A DNA stretch of 64,000 nucleotides from Deinococcus roseus (GCF_014646895.1 NZ_BMOD01000004.1:124001-188000); one strand, 5' to 3'; counted from the first letter of the stretch, positions 34,338 through 43,380 are shown. Translations and numbers: made by a program. Notes: generated by a model from the letters alone, not told the origin.

Positions 34338-34814
34338 CTACAGCATTTTCAGAATTTGAAGCAGGTTTTCCGTTGAAATGGCTCCTGAATGCACTTTCTC
34401 AATTCGACCTGAGGCATTTATAAAAACCATGGTGGGTTGCCCTGAAACCTGATACTTTCGTGCCACTTGCACTGCAGGGGTATGGCCTGTCAGCAAAGGC
34501 ACCAAACCTGGATACACATGGGTTTTGAAAAAGACCCTCACCTTCTTTTCGGAATCGGTGGCAGAAATCAAGTAAACCCGCTTCAACTTTCGCTGCTGAA
34601 ACACCCGGTTGATGAGAGGGAACTCTTCGTTGCAGATGCTGCACCAGCTGGCCCAGAACACCAGCACCACAGGCTGGCCTTTCAGGTGCTGCAGGGAGAT
34701 TGTTTTCCCCTCCAGGGTTTGCAAAGTAAAGTCTGGAGCCATCTGTCCAGGTTTCACAGCAAAACCCAGTCCTCCGGCCAAACACAAAAAGCACAACACA
34801 AGACAGCGCAACAT
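34338..34814 (-). CDS. TlpA/ResA-like thioredoxin-fold protein
   Basis: Exported thioredoxin-family protein of 158 residues. An N-terminal signal or anchor (about 1-20, Cys/Leu-rich) is followed by KPGQMAPDFTLQTLEGKTISL, the typical TlpA/AhpC-TSA opening. The redox site WCSIC has Cys58 and Cys61. It probably transfers electrons or shuffles disulfides in the envelope, for example in cytochrome c maturation. ATG 34814 is preferred to a TTG at 34826. The signal contains four cysteines, which is odd. No clear cognate operon gene. Confidence 0.85.
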   Translation of the reverse strand: MLRCLVLCFLCLAGGLGFAVKPGQMAPDFTLQTLEGKTISLQHLKGQPVVLVFWASWCSICNEEFPLINRVFQQRKLKRVYLISATDSEKKVRVFFKTHVYPGLVPLLTGHTPAVQVARKYQVSGQPTMVFINASGRIEKVHSGAISTENLLQILKML

Positions 34815-34854
34815 ACAGATTCGCAATCTAATGGCTGCTGGTCAAATGCAGGTC

Positions 34855-34886
34855 AGCAAACCATTCAGCAAACCATCAAGCAAACC
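34855..34886. repeat. 12-bp tandem repeat, 2.7 copies, beside terminator
   Basis: AGCAAACCATTC, AGCAAACCATCA, AGCAAACC follow one another (34855-34866, 34867-34878, 34879-34886) directly before the mutS2 terminator. Confidence 0.8.
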
Positions 34887-34907
34887 CGGCAGATCGTCTG
34901 CCGGGTT
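34883..34907. terminator. Terminator downstream of mutS2
   Basis: AACCCGGCAGA and TCTGCCGGGTT, an 11-bp perfect stem with a 3-nt loop; the T-run on either side is weak. Confidence 0.72.
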
Positions 34908-34925
34908 CTGGATTTCAAGTTGGTT

Positions 34926-37208
34926 TTATTTGGTTCTGATGTTCACAATGGTGACCCCGTGGCCTCCATTGTAGGGTTCTGCATCGTGGTAAGACTCCAC
35001 GGTCTTTTCGTTCTTCAGGAAATCCCGGATCATGCGTCTGAGCACGCCCTGACCCTTGCCATGCACAACCCGAAGAGGGGTTTCTTTGAGGGCATAAGCT
35101 TCTGCCACATAAGAGCGCAGCTCTTCAATGGCCTCTTCCCCACTTTTGCCCCTGAGGTTGATTTCCTTGTTGAAACGGGAAAATCCGGCAGTGGTCAGGG
35201 AAGCCACTTTCTGCTTTTCCTGCTGCTTGAAGCGCACATCCCGGCGGCGCACGGTGATCTTGAGGACCCCGAGTTGCACCACCAGTTCATCTCCGCGCAC
35301 TTCCAGAACCTGACCGGAAGCCCCGTAAGCAGGCACATCCACCACGCTGCCCGGTCTGACCTGCTCCAGGGCAGGCTCCACTTTGGGCTGTGGGCGTTCT
35401 GCCATGCTGGCCCGGCGCAGTTCTTTGAGCTCTTCCAGCACTTTGGGACGGGAAACATCGTCCTGGGCTTTGGAACGCATTTTGCGCACGGTCTCGATGG
35501 CATCCCGGTAAATCTGATCGGCCTGTTCGCGGGCTTTGAGGATCAGCTCGTCGCGCTCTTCATGGATGCGGTCCCGGTCAAAAGCCAGTTGATTCCGAAT
35601 CAGGTTGGCTTCCTGACGCAAACTTTCGAGTTGCTCCCGCTGGTTGCGGATGGTTTCCCGCTCCTGCTCCAGGTTTTCCAGCAGTTTCTCCACTTTGTTG
35701 CCTTCTGGACCCAGAATCTCGGTGGCTTCTGAGAGCACAGCTTCTGGCAGGCCCATGCGTCTGGCAATGGAGAGGGCGTAAGAACGTCCGGGTTGGCCCA
35801 CCTGAAGATGGTAGGTGGGTCCCAGGTTTTCCAGGCTGAAGCCCATGCTGGCGTTCTGCAAACCCTGGATTTCCATGGCATACAGTTTTAAAGGGGCCAG
35901 GTGGCTGGTGATGATCCCACGGGTGTTTTTCTTCAGCAGTTCAGCAATCAGGGCCTGGGCCAGCGCTGCACCTTCTGAAGGATCCGTTCCTGAACCCAGC
36001 TCATCCACCAGGATCAGGGTGTCCGGGCTGGCATGGTCCAGCACGTATTTGAGGTGCTTGAGGTGGGAAGCAAAAGTGGACAGGCTTTCCTGAATGCTTT
36101 GCTCATCCCCGATGTCCACCAGAATTCCGTCTACAACAGGCAATTTAGCCACTCGAGCAGGCACATACATGCCGCACTGGTGCATCAAAACAATGAGTCC
36201 CAACGTTTTGAGGGTTGCGGTTTTTCCCCCCATGTTGGGACCCGTGATGAGCAGCAGGCGTGTACTGGAATCCAGATGCAGATCGTTGGCGACAGGTTTC
36301 TCGATGAGGGGGTGGCGGGCATCTTGCAGGTGATAACTTCCTGCTTCGGATTTCTCTGGTCGGGAGAGTTCCCAATCGCGGGCCAATCTGGCTTTCGCTG
36401 CAATCAGGTCCAACTCCCCCAGCGCCCACATGGTCATGTCCAGACCCTCTTCCAGTGCGATTTGCCCGGAGAGTTCCATCAAAATCCGCCTGACTTCTTG
36501 ATCTTCTTCAATCAGCAGGCGGGTGAGTTCGTTGTTGAGGGGGACCACAGAACCAGGTTCCACAAAATAGGTCTGTCCTGAGGCAGAGGCGTCGATGATG
36601 ATGCCCTGCACCTGGTTCACAAAACTGGCCTTGATGGGCACCACAAAACGGTCCCGGCGAATGGTGATGAGGTTTTCCTGCAGCATGTCGCCCCAGCGTT
36701 CCAGCACATCCTGCATTTTCTGACGGATTTCGTTACGCAGAGGATTCAGGCGGCGGCGGATCTGGCGGAGTTTGGGGCTGGCATCGTCACGAACCGAGCC
36801 GTCCCGATCCAGTTTTTCCAGGGCACTGCGCACCAGACCCAGGTGGGAACCGATGCTGCTGGCCACATCCAGCAATGGACCTTTGGAATTCATGGCGATG
36901 GCACGCTTGAGGGTCAGGGCAGCATCCAGGGTGTAGGCCACTTCCAGGATTTCCTTGCCATCCAGCTGTTTGCCTTCACGGGAACGGTGAACCCCCGGGC
37001 GGATGTCCTGGATGCCCCCCAGGTTCAGGCTGACCGAAAAGAGGGCGTCTTCCACACAATCCAATTGGTAACGGATGAAATCGGCATCCGTTGATGGGGT
37101 CAGGCTGTCTGCCCTTTCGATGCCCAGGCTGCTGGCGCAGCAATCCGCCAACGCAGAGCGGATCCTTGAAAAGTCCAGGGTTTGAAGGGTATGCGGGTCG
37201 AATAACAC
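34926..37208 (-). CDS. mutS2: DNA mismatch-repair-like ATPase MutS2
   Basis: MutS2 of 760 residues, a homologue of MutS lacking the mismatch domain, linked to suppression of recombination, oxidative damage repair and, in some species, ribosome rescue. The Walker A GPNMGGKT is at residues 323-330, DELGSGTDPSEGA is the Walker B and signature region, and the C-terminal Smr endonuclease domain (about 685-760) carries VHGKGQGVLR. A Glu/Arg-rich coiled-coil lies at about 510-620. GTG 37208 is fixed by TATACT (37216-37221, minus) 7 nt upstream. The gene lies 18 bp downstream of the DedA gene, with its promoter between them. Confidence 0.95.
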   Translation of the reverse strand: MLFDPHTLQTLDFSRIRSALADCCASSLGIERADSLTPSTDADFIRYQLDCVEDALFSVSLNLGGIQDIRPGVHRSREGKQLDGKEILEVAYTLDAALTLKRAIAMNSKGPLLDVASSIGSHLGLVRSALEKLDRDGSVRDDASPKLRQIRRRLNPLRNEIRQKMQDVLERWGDMLQENLITIRRDRFVVPIKASFVNQVQGIIIDASASGQTYFVEPGSVVPLNNELTRLLIEEDQEVRRILMELSGQIALEEGLDMTMWALGELDLIAAKARLARDWELSRPEKSEAGSYHLQDARHPLIEKPVANDLHLDSSTRLLLITGPNMGGKTATLKTLGLIVLMHQCGMYVPARVAKLPVVDGILVDIGDEQSIQESLSTFASHLKHLKYVLDHASPDTLILVDELGSGTDPSEGAALAQALIAELLKKNTRGIITSHLAPLKLYAMEIQGLQNASMGFSLENLGPTYHLQVGQPGRSYALSIARRMGLPEAVLSEATEILGPEGNKVEKLLENLEQERETIRNQREQLESLRQEANLIRNQLAFDRDRIHEERDELILKAREQADQIYRDAIETVRKMRSKAQDDVSRPKVLEELKELRRASMAERPQPKVEPALEQVRPGSVVDVPAYGASGQVLEVRGDELVVQLGVLKITVRRRDVRFKQQEKQKVASLTTAGFSRFNKEINLRGKSGEEAIEELRSYVAEAYALKETPLRVVHGKGQGVLRRMIRDFLKNEKTVESYHDAEPYNGGHGVTIVNIRTK

Positions 37209-37215
37209 GCATACG

Positions 37216-37221
37216 AGTATA
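37216..37221 (-). promoter_or_regulatory. -10 of mutS2 (leaderless, GTG start)
   Basis: TATACT on the minus strand, 7 nt before GTG 37208; it lies immediately after the stop codon of the upstream DedA gene. Confidence 0.6.
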
Positions 37222-37226
37222 TAATC

Positions 37227-37832
37227 TCAGGGATCCAAAGAGGGTGCATCGTTTGGCTTACGCTTGCGAATCACAGTCCATACGCCAATTGCCCCGACCA
37301 GAATTCCGAACAGCACAATGTAAATCTTGTATTTGTCCCACCATTCCAGCACCAGGCTTCCAAAGTACCAGCAGCCCACCTGCCAGATCCCCACCCAGGA
37401 CAGGGCACCAATAAAACTCCAGAAAGCGTACTTCCAGAACGGCATCCCAATCGCCCCGGCATAAAGAATGGTGGGTGTGCGAATCAGGCCCATCCAGCGG
37501 CTGAACAGCACCACCCCCACCCCCCAGCGGTTGAACAGCGAACGCACTTCTTCGATGCCCAGTGATTCCCTGGCCCGTTTGGGCAGGTAACGGGAAATGC
37601 GGTCTCCCAGCAGGTAACCAATCAGGTTGCCCAGCCAGTTGCCAAGGGTGCCCCACAAAATGGCTTCAGGCAGTGTGGCCTTGCCCTGGTGAATGAAGAT
37701 GCCTTCCACCACCCATAGGGCCTCGAAAGGAATACCAGGGGTTCCGATGCCCTCAATCAGCAAAAGCAAAAAAAGCAGCAAATGCACCACAAGGGGAGAT
37801 AGATTCAGCAGCCAGTCTTGAAAATGTTCCAC
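37227..37832 (-). CDS. DedA family membrane protein
   Basis: Polytopic inner-membrane protein of the DedA/SNARE-associated family (201 aa), implicated in lipid flipping or membrane homeostasis. Hydrophobic segments at about 12-30, 50-75, 130-155 and 165-190; the conserved GTLGNWLGNLIGY stretch and FSRWMGLIRTP (the FxRxxPxxR-like motif) are present. It starts at GTG 37832 with an AAAGGA Shine-Dalgarno about 6 nt upstream. Normal length. mutS2 follows after 18 bp. Confidence 0.9.
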   Translation of the reverse strand: MEHFQDWLLNLSPLVVHLLLFLLLLIEGIGTPGIPFEALWVVEGIFIHQGKATLPEAILWGTLGNWLGNLIGYLLGDRISRYLPKRARESLGIEEVRSLFNRWGVGVVLFSRWMGLIRTPTILYAGAIGMPFWKYAFWSFIGALSWVGIWQVGCWYFGSLVLEWWDKYKIYIVLFGILVGAIGVWTVIRKRKPNDAPSLDP

Positions 37833-37904
37833 GTGTATCCTTTATGCCTACGCATCCACCATCTTAAAGGTTCCCTGATGAACCACCAGCCCAATTTCAG
37901 GCAC

Positions 37905-37933
37905 GAAAAGAGGCGAGGAACATCCTCGCCTCC
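37905..37933 (-). terminator. Terminator after phosphatidylserine decarboxylase gene
   Basis: GAGGCGAGG and CCTCGCCTC flank a 5-nt loop; followed by TTTTC on the minus strand. Confidence 0.82.
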
Positions 37934-37955
37934 AGAATCAGCAAATCTGCAAACT

Positions 37956-38660
37956 TTACTTCTTCAGGCGGGCAATGGGGGTCAGTGCACCGTACACCTG
38001 ATCGCCCACTTTGGCCAGGAATTCAAAGTCCTCTCCGAAGAGCACCAGGTCCACCTGGGAACCCCGCTCAATGAAAGACACCTTCTGGCCTGCACGGGTG
38101 CGTTCCCCTTCAGAAACGTAGGTGCTGATCTTGTTGACGAACTTGTCAGCAATTTCCACCATGGCCAGGCTGATGCGCTCGTTGTGCATGAAGATGGTCT
38201 GGCGCTCGTTTTCCAGTTCGTAGCGCTTGGCGAACAGATCCACAGCTTTGCGCAGGTAGGTCAGCTGAATGTACTCCCAGAGGTCCACCATGGGGAGGTT
38301 CAGGTTGGTCTGGGTGTGCACAATGCGGTCCACGGAGCCCGAGATGGGCGCATAGTTGAAGTGCACATCCAGCGGGCTCATGTACACTCCGATCAGCCAG
38401 CCGGTGCCTTCTGGAATGTCGGTTTTGGTGATCTCGGTGATGTCGATCTTCTGTCCCAGCTTTTCGCTGTAAACCTTGCCGTCTTCAATGCGACGGATGT
38501 ACACCACCTGTCCGTCACAGGGGCTGATGATCAGGCTGGGATCGTTGGGAGACACCCGGATGGGGTCCCGGTAAAACCAGATTTTCTGCAGGAACAGCAC
38601 CACCAGGCCCCAGATGGCCGCGACAGGAATCAGTATTTTGAGGATGCGTTTGAGTTTCAT
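37956..38660 (-). CDS. Phosphatidylserine decarboxylase family protein
   Basis: Pyruvoyl enzyme (234 aa) that decarboxylates phosphatidylserine to phosphatidylethanolamine. One membrane anchor (about 5-28) precedes ISPCDGQVVYIR and PEGTGWLIGVYMSPLDVHFNYAP, the conserved Asp/His block, and the self-cleavage site ERGSQVDLVLFG near residue 205 (Gly-Ser). The short form fits Psd of the kind found without a long N-terminus. ATG 38660 is chosen because TACAAT (38669-38674, minus) ends 8 nt before it. Confidence 0.9.
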   Translation of the reverse strand: MKLKRILKILIPVAAIWGLVVLFLQKIWFYRDPIRVSPNDPSLIISPCDGQVVYIRRIEDGKVYSEKLGQKIDITEITKTDIPEGTGWLIGVYMSPLDVHFNYAPISGSVDRIVHTQTNLNLPMVDLWEYIQLTYLRKAVDLFAKRYELENERQTIFMHNERISLAMVEIADKFVNKISTYVSEGERTRAGQKVSFIERGSQVDLVLFGEDFEFLAKVGDQVYGALTPIARLKK

Positions 38661-38827
38661 ACCCAACCATTGTAACTGCACAACCCTGAGAATTCAGCGA
38701 CAGAATGAGCGGCCTCAGGGTAAGGCTGGAACCGCTGAAGAAACCCGCCAGAGGCAACCTTAACATCCCTGGCTTAAGCCGTCTGTCCCTGACTTCAAGG
38801 ACAGACTTGCAGTATTTTAAATCCCAG

Positions 38828-39514
38828 ATGACCCCACAAGAAATGGAAAAGGAACAAATCAGATTGAGCCCAGATGTGGTGATTCCACCTGCAGGTCAGG
38901 GTTACAGTGCCAGTCCAGATGATGTGGTGTTTGCACTGGACATTCAATATGTGGGCAACACAGCCTTTATTGGTCTGCATGCTCAAGAGTTGCAAGGAAA
39001 AGTGCGCGGGCAATTTGTGGGCACTTTTGATACAGATGTTGAGTATGTGCCTGGGCTTTTTGCTTTCAGGGAAGCCCCTCCCCTGCTGCAAATGATCAAA
39101 GCAACCACGGCAACAGGTCTTGTTCCCCAGATCTTGCTGGTTGATGGACATGGCATTGCCCACCCCAGAAGGTTTGGAGCAGCCTGTCTGGTGGGGGTCA
39201 GCAGTGGCCTCCCCACCATTGGGTGTGCCAAGGAAACCTTGCTGCCTTTTGAGGGAGAATTGGTCTCCCACAGAGGAGGCACCCTTCCTGTTCTGCTGAA
39301 AGGGGAACAGGTGGGTTCTGTTCTGAGAAGCCAGAAGGACATCCGGCCTGTTTTTGTCAGCCCTGGACACATGATCTGCCTTGCAGAAAGTGAGAAAGTG
39401 ATTCTGGAGCTGTCCAGCAAATATCGTGTGTGTGACCCCTTGCGTTTTGCGGACCAACTGGCCCGCAACCATGCCCGCAAAGAAACCATCAAAGGGGTGC
39501 AGGTTCTGACTTGA
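38828..39514 (+). CDS. nfi: Endonuclease V
   Basis: Metal-dependent nuclease that nicks DNA, or RNA, one base 3' of deoxyinosine; a base-deamination repair enzyme. The catalytic residues are visible: Asp38 (ALDIQYVG), Glu82 (FREAP) and Asp106 (VDGHGIAHPRRFG), with PTIGCAKE downstream. Length 228 aa, normal. ATG 38828 is preferred to the frame's upstream start because the upstream 41 residues look unlike the family; TATTTT ends 9 nt before it. Its stop codon TGA abuts the opposing stop of the next gene (TGATCA at 39512-39517). Confidence 0.93.
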   Translation: MTPQEMEKEQIRLSPDVVIPPAGQGYSASPDDVVFALDIQYVGNTAFIGLHAQELQGKVRGQFVGTFDTDVEYVPGLFAFREAPPLLQMIKATTATGLVPQILLVDGHGIAHPRRFGAACLVGVSSGLPTIGCAKETLLPFEGELVSHRGGTLPVLLKGEQVGSVLRSQKDIRPVFVSPGHMICLAESEKVILELSSKYRVCDPLRFADQLARNHARKETIKGVQVLT

Positions 39515-40522
39515 TCAGGATTCCTTGCGGGTTTTCAGGTTCTCTTTGATGCCCTTGTAGGCAATGTAAGGAAATCTGGGCAGATAATAGGTCAGCCAGC
39601 CTTCCAGGCTGTGGTGGTGGGGTGGGGGCACATCTGGGGTTCGTGAAGCTTCCCAGGTTCCAGTGCGATAACCAGAATCCAGGTGCCTCAGGGCATGTTG
39701 ATAATCTTTTTGTGCAGTCAGTTCAACCAGATCATCGCTGACGGTGCGCTCCACCCACTGCAACTCAAACCCTGTGGCATCTTGCAGTTCTCTGGCCCGT
39801 TGCAGCATCTGCGGGGTCAGGCCTTTCTGGGTCCACTGGGACCTGAGCTGGTTGTAGTCTGCTTGCTGATAAGGCAACTTTTCTTTCAGCTGAGCAACCT
39901 GAACCAGAGCATCCAGCACCGCTTCCAGGCGTTGCAAATCCCACACGGGATCAAGCACCCTCACCTCGATGGTGCCCAGCCTGCGGGTGATGATCAGGTC
40001 CTGAAACCTTTTGTAGGGGTCATCGGTCAGGCCTCCCAGGGCATAAGAAGCGTGCATGCGGTAACTCTGCCCGAACACTTCTGTGCCTTTGAAGGGACTG
40101 GAAGAGGTGGCCAGGGCCAGCACAGGAAGAAAATAGGCCACATTCTGGTAAATGCGTTCCTGTTCTCTGGCTTCAACACCCAGGTGGATGTGCAGACCAG
40201 CGGTGTTGTTGATGTCGTCCCGCTGGAACATCCCTGTGGGTGCAATCAGTCCCTGAGGGATCACCATGCTGACCTGGGAACGCAATTGCTTCAGGGTGTG
40301 CAGCAGGTCCTGTATGGAAGTGCACACAGGAGTGGAAACCTCCAGGGCGCTCATCAGGCCCTGCTTTGCCCCTTCGCCCCGCGAGAAATTGCTGGCGCTG
40401 TGTGTGAAATAGTAAGCGGGGTCTTTCCTGAGCAGTCTGGCCAGATGGGTGAGGCCAATCATGTGGGGCCTGCCCTGATACAGCACAAAAAATTCTTCTT
40501 CCAGCCCAAGGGTCAGCGTCAT
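39515..40522 (-). CDS. GCS2-family carboxylate-amine ligase
   Basis: ATP-dependent ligase of the glutamate-cysteine ligase type 2 (GCS2/YbdK) family; in this family the activity ranges from glutathione or gamma-glutamyl synthesis to weak carboxylate-amine ligation, so the product is uncertain. The 335-residue protein starts MTLTLGLEEEFFVL, the nucleotide-binding Glu-rich motif, followed by AGLHIHLGVEA and GTIEVRVLDP, the family core. ATG 40522 is fixed by TATACT (40531-40536, minus) 8 nt upstream, removing 36 N-terminal residues from the open frame. Confidence 0.87.
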   Translation of the reverse strand: MTLTLGLEEEFFVLYQGRPHMIGLTHLARLLRKDPAYYFTHSASNFSRGEGAKQGLMSALEVSTPVCTSIQDLLHTLKQLRSQVSMVIPQGLIAPTGMFQRDDINNTAGLHIHLGVEAREQERIYQNVAYFLPVLALATSSSPFKGTEVFGQSYRMHASYALGGLTDDPYKRFQDLIITRRLGTIEVRVLDPVWDLQRLEAVLDALVQVAQLKEKLPYQQADYNQLRSQWTQKGLTPQMLQRARELQDATGFELQWVERTVSDDLVELTAQKDYQHALRHLDSGYRTGTWEASRTPDVPPPHHHSLEGWLTYYLPRFPYIAYKGIKENLKTRKES

Positions 40523-40530
40523 GACCAACA

Positions 40531-40648
40531 AGTATACCGAAAGCCCCCGGGCAAGATGATGCATTTCACCCGAAAAATCCAGCGCTGAACCAGAAAAAGC
40601 AGTTTGCATCTGCTTTTCATTCAACCTCACCTGAAAGTTTGTTATAAA
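40531..40648. promoter_or_regulatory. Divergent leaderless promoters (GCS2 ligase / PIG-L deacetylase)
   Basis: Minus: TATACT 40531-40536, 8 nt before ATG 40522. Plus: TGT then TATAAA (extended -10, 40643-40648), 8 nt before GTG 40657. Confidence 0.55.
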
Positions 40649-40656
40649 TCAGAGTC

Positions 40657-41682
40657 GTGAAGAGGTTTACCCCTTTGAAAGGAAAATTCAAAATCCGTCT
40701 GCAGCGGGACCGCTGGAATCCACTGAACACCCTGATTTTTGTGCTGATTTTCTGTCTTTTTCTTGCGGCTGGAATCAATGGCTGGGGTTTTCTGTTCACC
40801 GGAAAATGGGTTGTTGCAGGCGTGGAACATGCCGCCAAACAACTTCCAGACCACGCTCCTGTGCGTGGCAAGGTGCTCATCCTCTCCCCTCACCCCGACG
40901 ATGAAACACTGGCTGCTGGTGGGCTGATTCAGGATGTTTTGCAACACGATGGGGATGTGGTTGTCATCTTTCTGACCAATGGAGATGGTTTTCCCTGGGA
41001 CGCCCGTTATTCCAGTGGCAAATTGATGGTCAATGCCAGCGTGTATCTGAAACTGGGTCGGGAGCGGCAAAACGAGGCCACCCTGGCCACCAACACCCTG
41101 GGGGTGCCTGCCAGAAACGTGTATTTTCTGGGGTTTCCAGATCGGGGCTTGCGCAGTGTGTACCTCACCAATTATCTGATTCCCTTCAAGAGCAGGTACA
41201 CCCAGGTGGACCATGTGCCTTACGCCAATGCCTACAAACCCGGCAGCCCTTACACCGGGCAGGAGCTGGAAAAGCAGGTGCTGGCCATTGCCCGCAAATT
41301 CAACCCGGATGTGATCATGGCCCCCACCCCTCTGGACCAGCATCCTGACCACCAGGCCACCTCTTACATGTCCAGTCGGGTGCTCAGCGAGTTGCCACAC
41401 ACAAAGATCCTGTATTATCTGGTGCACGGCGGGGTGGAATGGCCCCTTCCCAAGGGCTACCATCCTGATTTGCCCCTCAGTCCACCTGCAGAGACCATTC
41501 AGGGCATTGAATGGCAGAAGTATCCCCTCACCTCTGCGCAACAAAAACAGAAGTACAGGGCCATGCTGTTCTACAAATCCCAGGTGCAAATTCTGGGCCG
41601 TTTCATGCAGGCTTTCAGCCGGGAAAATGAACTGGTTCTCCCCCCAGTGATGGATGTGCACAATGATCGAACAAACCCCTGA
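40657..41682 (+). CDS. PIG-L/LmbE family deacetylase, membrane-anchored
   Basis: Zinc-dependent N-acetylglucosamine-type deacetylase of the PIG-L superfamily (341 aa), with a membrane anchor at about 24-43. The zinc motif SPHPDDE has His79, Asp81 and Asp82; the second half is TPLDQHPDHQAT near residue 226-237. Such enzymes act in bacillithiol or mycothiol formation, or on surface sugars. The substrate is not settled, but a membrane anchor suggests a glycolipid or wall glycan. GTG start with an extended TATAAA -10 8 nt upstream. The last 29 bases overlap the mnmD start region. Confidence 0.88.
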   Translation: MKRFTPLKGKFKIRLQRDRWNPLNTLIFVLIFCLFLAAGINGWGFLFTGKWVVAGVEHAAKQLPDHAPVRGKVLILSPHPDDETLAAGGLIQDVLQHDGDVVVIFLTNGDGFPWDARYSSGKLMVNASVYLKLGRERQNEATLATNTLGVPARNVYFLGFPDRGLRSVYLTNYLIPFKSRYTQVDHVPYANAYKPGSPYTGQELEKQVLAIARKFNPDVIMAPTPLDQHPDHQATSYMSSRVLSELPHTKILYYLVHGGVEWPLPKGYHPDLPLSPPAETIQGIEWQKYPLTSAQQKQKYRAMLFYKSQVQILGRFMQAFSRENELVLPPVMDVHNDRTNP

Positions 41683-42313
41683 CGGCAGCCTGACCGTCTT
41701 CAGCGAAAAATACCAGCAACATTACCACTCCAGCCACGGTGCCCAGACCCAGGCCAACGTGGTGTACCTGCAAGGGTCCAGGACCCACCTGCATCCTGCT
41801 CCAAAAGTGCTGGAAGTGGGCTTCGGGGTGGCCATGAATTTTCTGACCACCTTGCAGGACGCCGTTTCCAGAGGGGTTCCTTTGCATTATCTGGCTTTTG
41901 AATTTGACCCGGTTCCTGCAGAAATGCTGAGGGAATACACCCAGGCCCACCCGATGTCCGGTCATGCGGTCTGGCAAAAGGTGCTGGAATTGTGGGGCCA
42001 ATCTTTTCAATTTGTCCTTGAGAACATCACTGTAGAGGTGCGGGTGGAAGATGTCACCCGTGCAGAATTCCCTGAAGATTGGGCCACGGGCTTTTATCTG
42101 GATGGCTTTTCAATTGCAGTCAATCCCGAGGTCTGGACCCCCGAGTTCTGCAAAAAAGTGGCCTCCAGCATGCAAGTTGGTGCCCATCTTGCCACTTACA
42201 GTGCTGCGGGAGCCGTGCGCAGGGCGTTGCAGGACGCTGGTTTAATAGTCAGCAAACACAAGGGACTGACTGGAAAACGGGAATTTGCCACTGCAGAGAA
42301 GCCCCCCTCATGA
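41654..42313 (+). CDS. mnmD: tRNA 5-(aminomethyl)-2-thiouridine methyltransferase MnmD (MnmC N-half)
   Basis: SAM-dependent methyltransferase finishing mnm5s2U34 in tRNA wobble uridines. The 219-residue protein has SEKYQQHYHSSHGAQTQ, the family opening, and LEVGFGVAMNFL (SAM site) and FYLDGFSIAVNPEVW, the catalytic block DGF of MnmD. It corresponds to the N-terminal half of the fused E. coli MnmC. The start could be ATG 41654 or ATG 41663 (MIEQTPDGSLTVF); both overlap the upstream deacetylase. Its stop overlaps the next gene's ATG by 4 bp. Confidence 0.9.
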   Translation: MCTMIEQTPDGSLTVFSEKYQQHYHSSHGAQTQANVVYLQGSRTHLHPAPKVLEVGFGVAMNFLTTLQDAVSRGVPLHYLAFEFDPVPAEMLREYTQAHPMSGHAVWQKVLELWGQSFQFVLENITVEVRVEDVTRAEFPEDWATGFYLDGFSIAVNPEVWTPEFCKKVASSMQVGAHLATYSAAGAVRRALQDAGLIVSKHKGLTGKREFATAEKPPS

Positions 42314-43269
42314 AACCCCTGATTGTGGTTGGGGGCGGCATTGCTGGCAGTTCGCTGGCTTATTTCGCTGCCAGAGCAGGCATCCAGACCATCCTGATTG
42401 ATGCTGGAAAACACACAGCAAGCGATGTTCCCAGTGCCCTGATCAATCCAGTACGCGGTCAGAACGGCCATGTGGTGGAGGGTGGTCTGGAAGGAGCGCA
42501 GTTTACTTTTGCCTTGCTGGATGAATTGCAAAAGCAGGGATTTGAAGTTCCCCACTCCAGAGCAGGTGTATACCGGCCTGTTCCAGACGAAAAAACCTTT
42601 CTGAAATGGGTGAAAAACCTGCCTGAGGGTTATCCACATGAATGGCTGGACCGGGCACCCCTACAAACAAACCTGCAGGACCACTGGCACAAAGTGCTGT
42701 TTTTGCCTGTGGGGGGATGGGTGGATGGCAAGGCTTTCTGCACAGCTTTGCAGGAAGCCAGCAAGGCGCAAATTCTCAGACAGACTGCAGTCAGCATCAG
42801 GCCAGATGGAGTTGTGCTGCAAGATCAAACTTTTTTGCAGGGCACAGTGGTATTCTGCGGAGGAAGCCATGGTGCCACGCTGGCCGGTTTCGCTGGCACC
42901 CACAGGAGAGGCAGTTTGCTGCTTCTGAACGACACCCTCTCTCCCCTGCCTGTGAGTTTTGGCATTTACGCCACGCCCTCGCGCAAAGGAGGTGTCCTTG
43001 GGTCCACTTTTGAAACCCCCAGCACCGAATGCCGTCCTTACGGCCTCCCGCTCAGCTCCTTAAGCTGGCTGATGGAAAAAGCCCGTTTGACCTTCAAAAC
43101 CCTGCAACCTGACCTCTCCGGGGTCTGGACCGGAGTGAGGTACTCGGGGGCCACGCTGCCAGAGGATTTGCTGACCCTGACCGCACTGGGATCGAAGGGT
43201 TTTCTGCTGGGACCAAAGCTGGCCCGGGATAGGGTCGAACAGACACTAATTCCGTTACTACACCAGTAA
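42310..43269 (+). CDS. MnmC C-half-like FAD-dependent oxidoreductase
   Basis: FAD-binding oxidoreductase of the D-amino-acid oxidase class (319 aa). The N-terminal dinucleotide motif VVGGGIAGSS is at about 6-15, with a hydrophobic beta-alpha-beta. In fused MnmC this half removes the carboxymethyl group from cmnm5U34. Its position immediately after mnmD, with an ATGA overlap (42310-42313), strongly suggests that the two polypeptides are the split equivalent of MnmC. The motif NPVRGQNGH is similar to the MnmC(o) N-P-R-G block. The C-terminus ends near the FAD-contacting segment GSKGFLLGP. Confidence 0.87.
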   Translation: MKPLIVVGGGIAGSSLAYFAARAGIQTILIDAGKHTASDVPSALINPVRGQNGHVVEGGLEGAQFTFALLDELQKQGFEVPHSRAGVYRPVPDEKTFLKWVKNLPEGYPHEWLDRAPLQTNLQDHWHKVLFLPVGGWVDGKAFCTALQEASKAQILRQTAVSIRPDGVVLQDQTFLQGTVVFCGGSHGATLAGFAGTHRRGSLLLLNDTLSPLPVSFGIYATPSRKGGVLGSTFETPSTECRPYGLPLSSLSWLMEKARLTFKTLQPDLSGVWTGVRYSGATLPEDLLTLTALGSKGFLLGPKLARDRVEQTLIPLLHQ

Positions 43270-43380
43270 ACGATTCTGAAAAAAAGCCCATCTGTCAGAC
43301 CCACGGCGTTCCCTATTCAGTGACACGTCCGGGAGTGTACACCGCATTAACATAAGAACGTTTGAGGAGGTACACCACTT

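Noticed and set aside
34467..35732. 421-aa plus-strand frame opposite tlpA-like and mutS2.
   Set aside because: Spans two genes and a terminator on the other strand; not a plausible protein.
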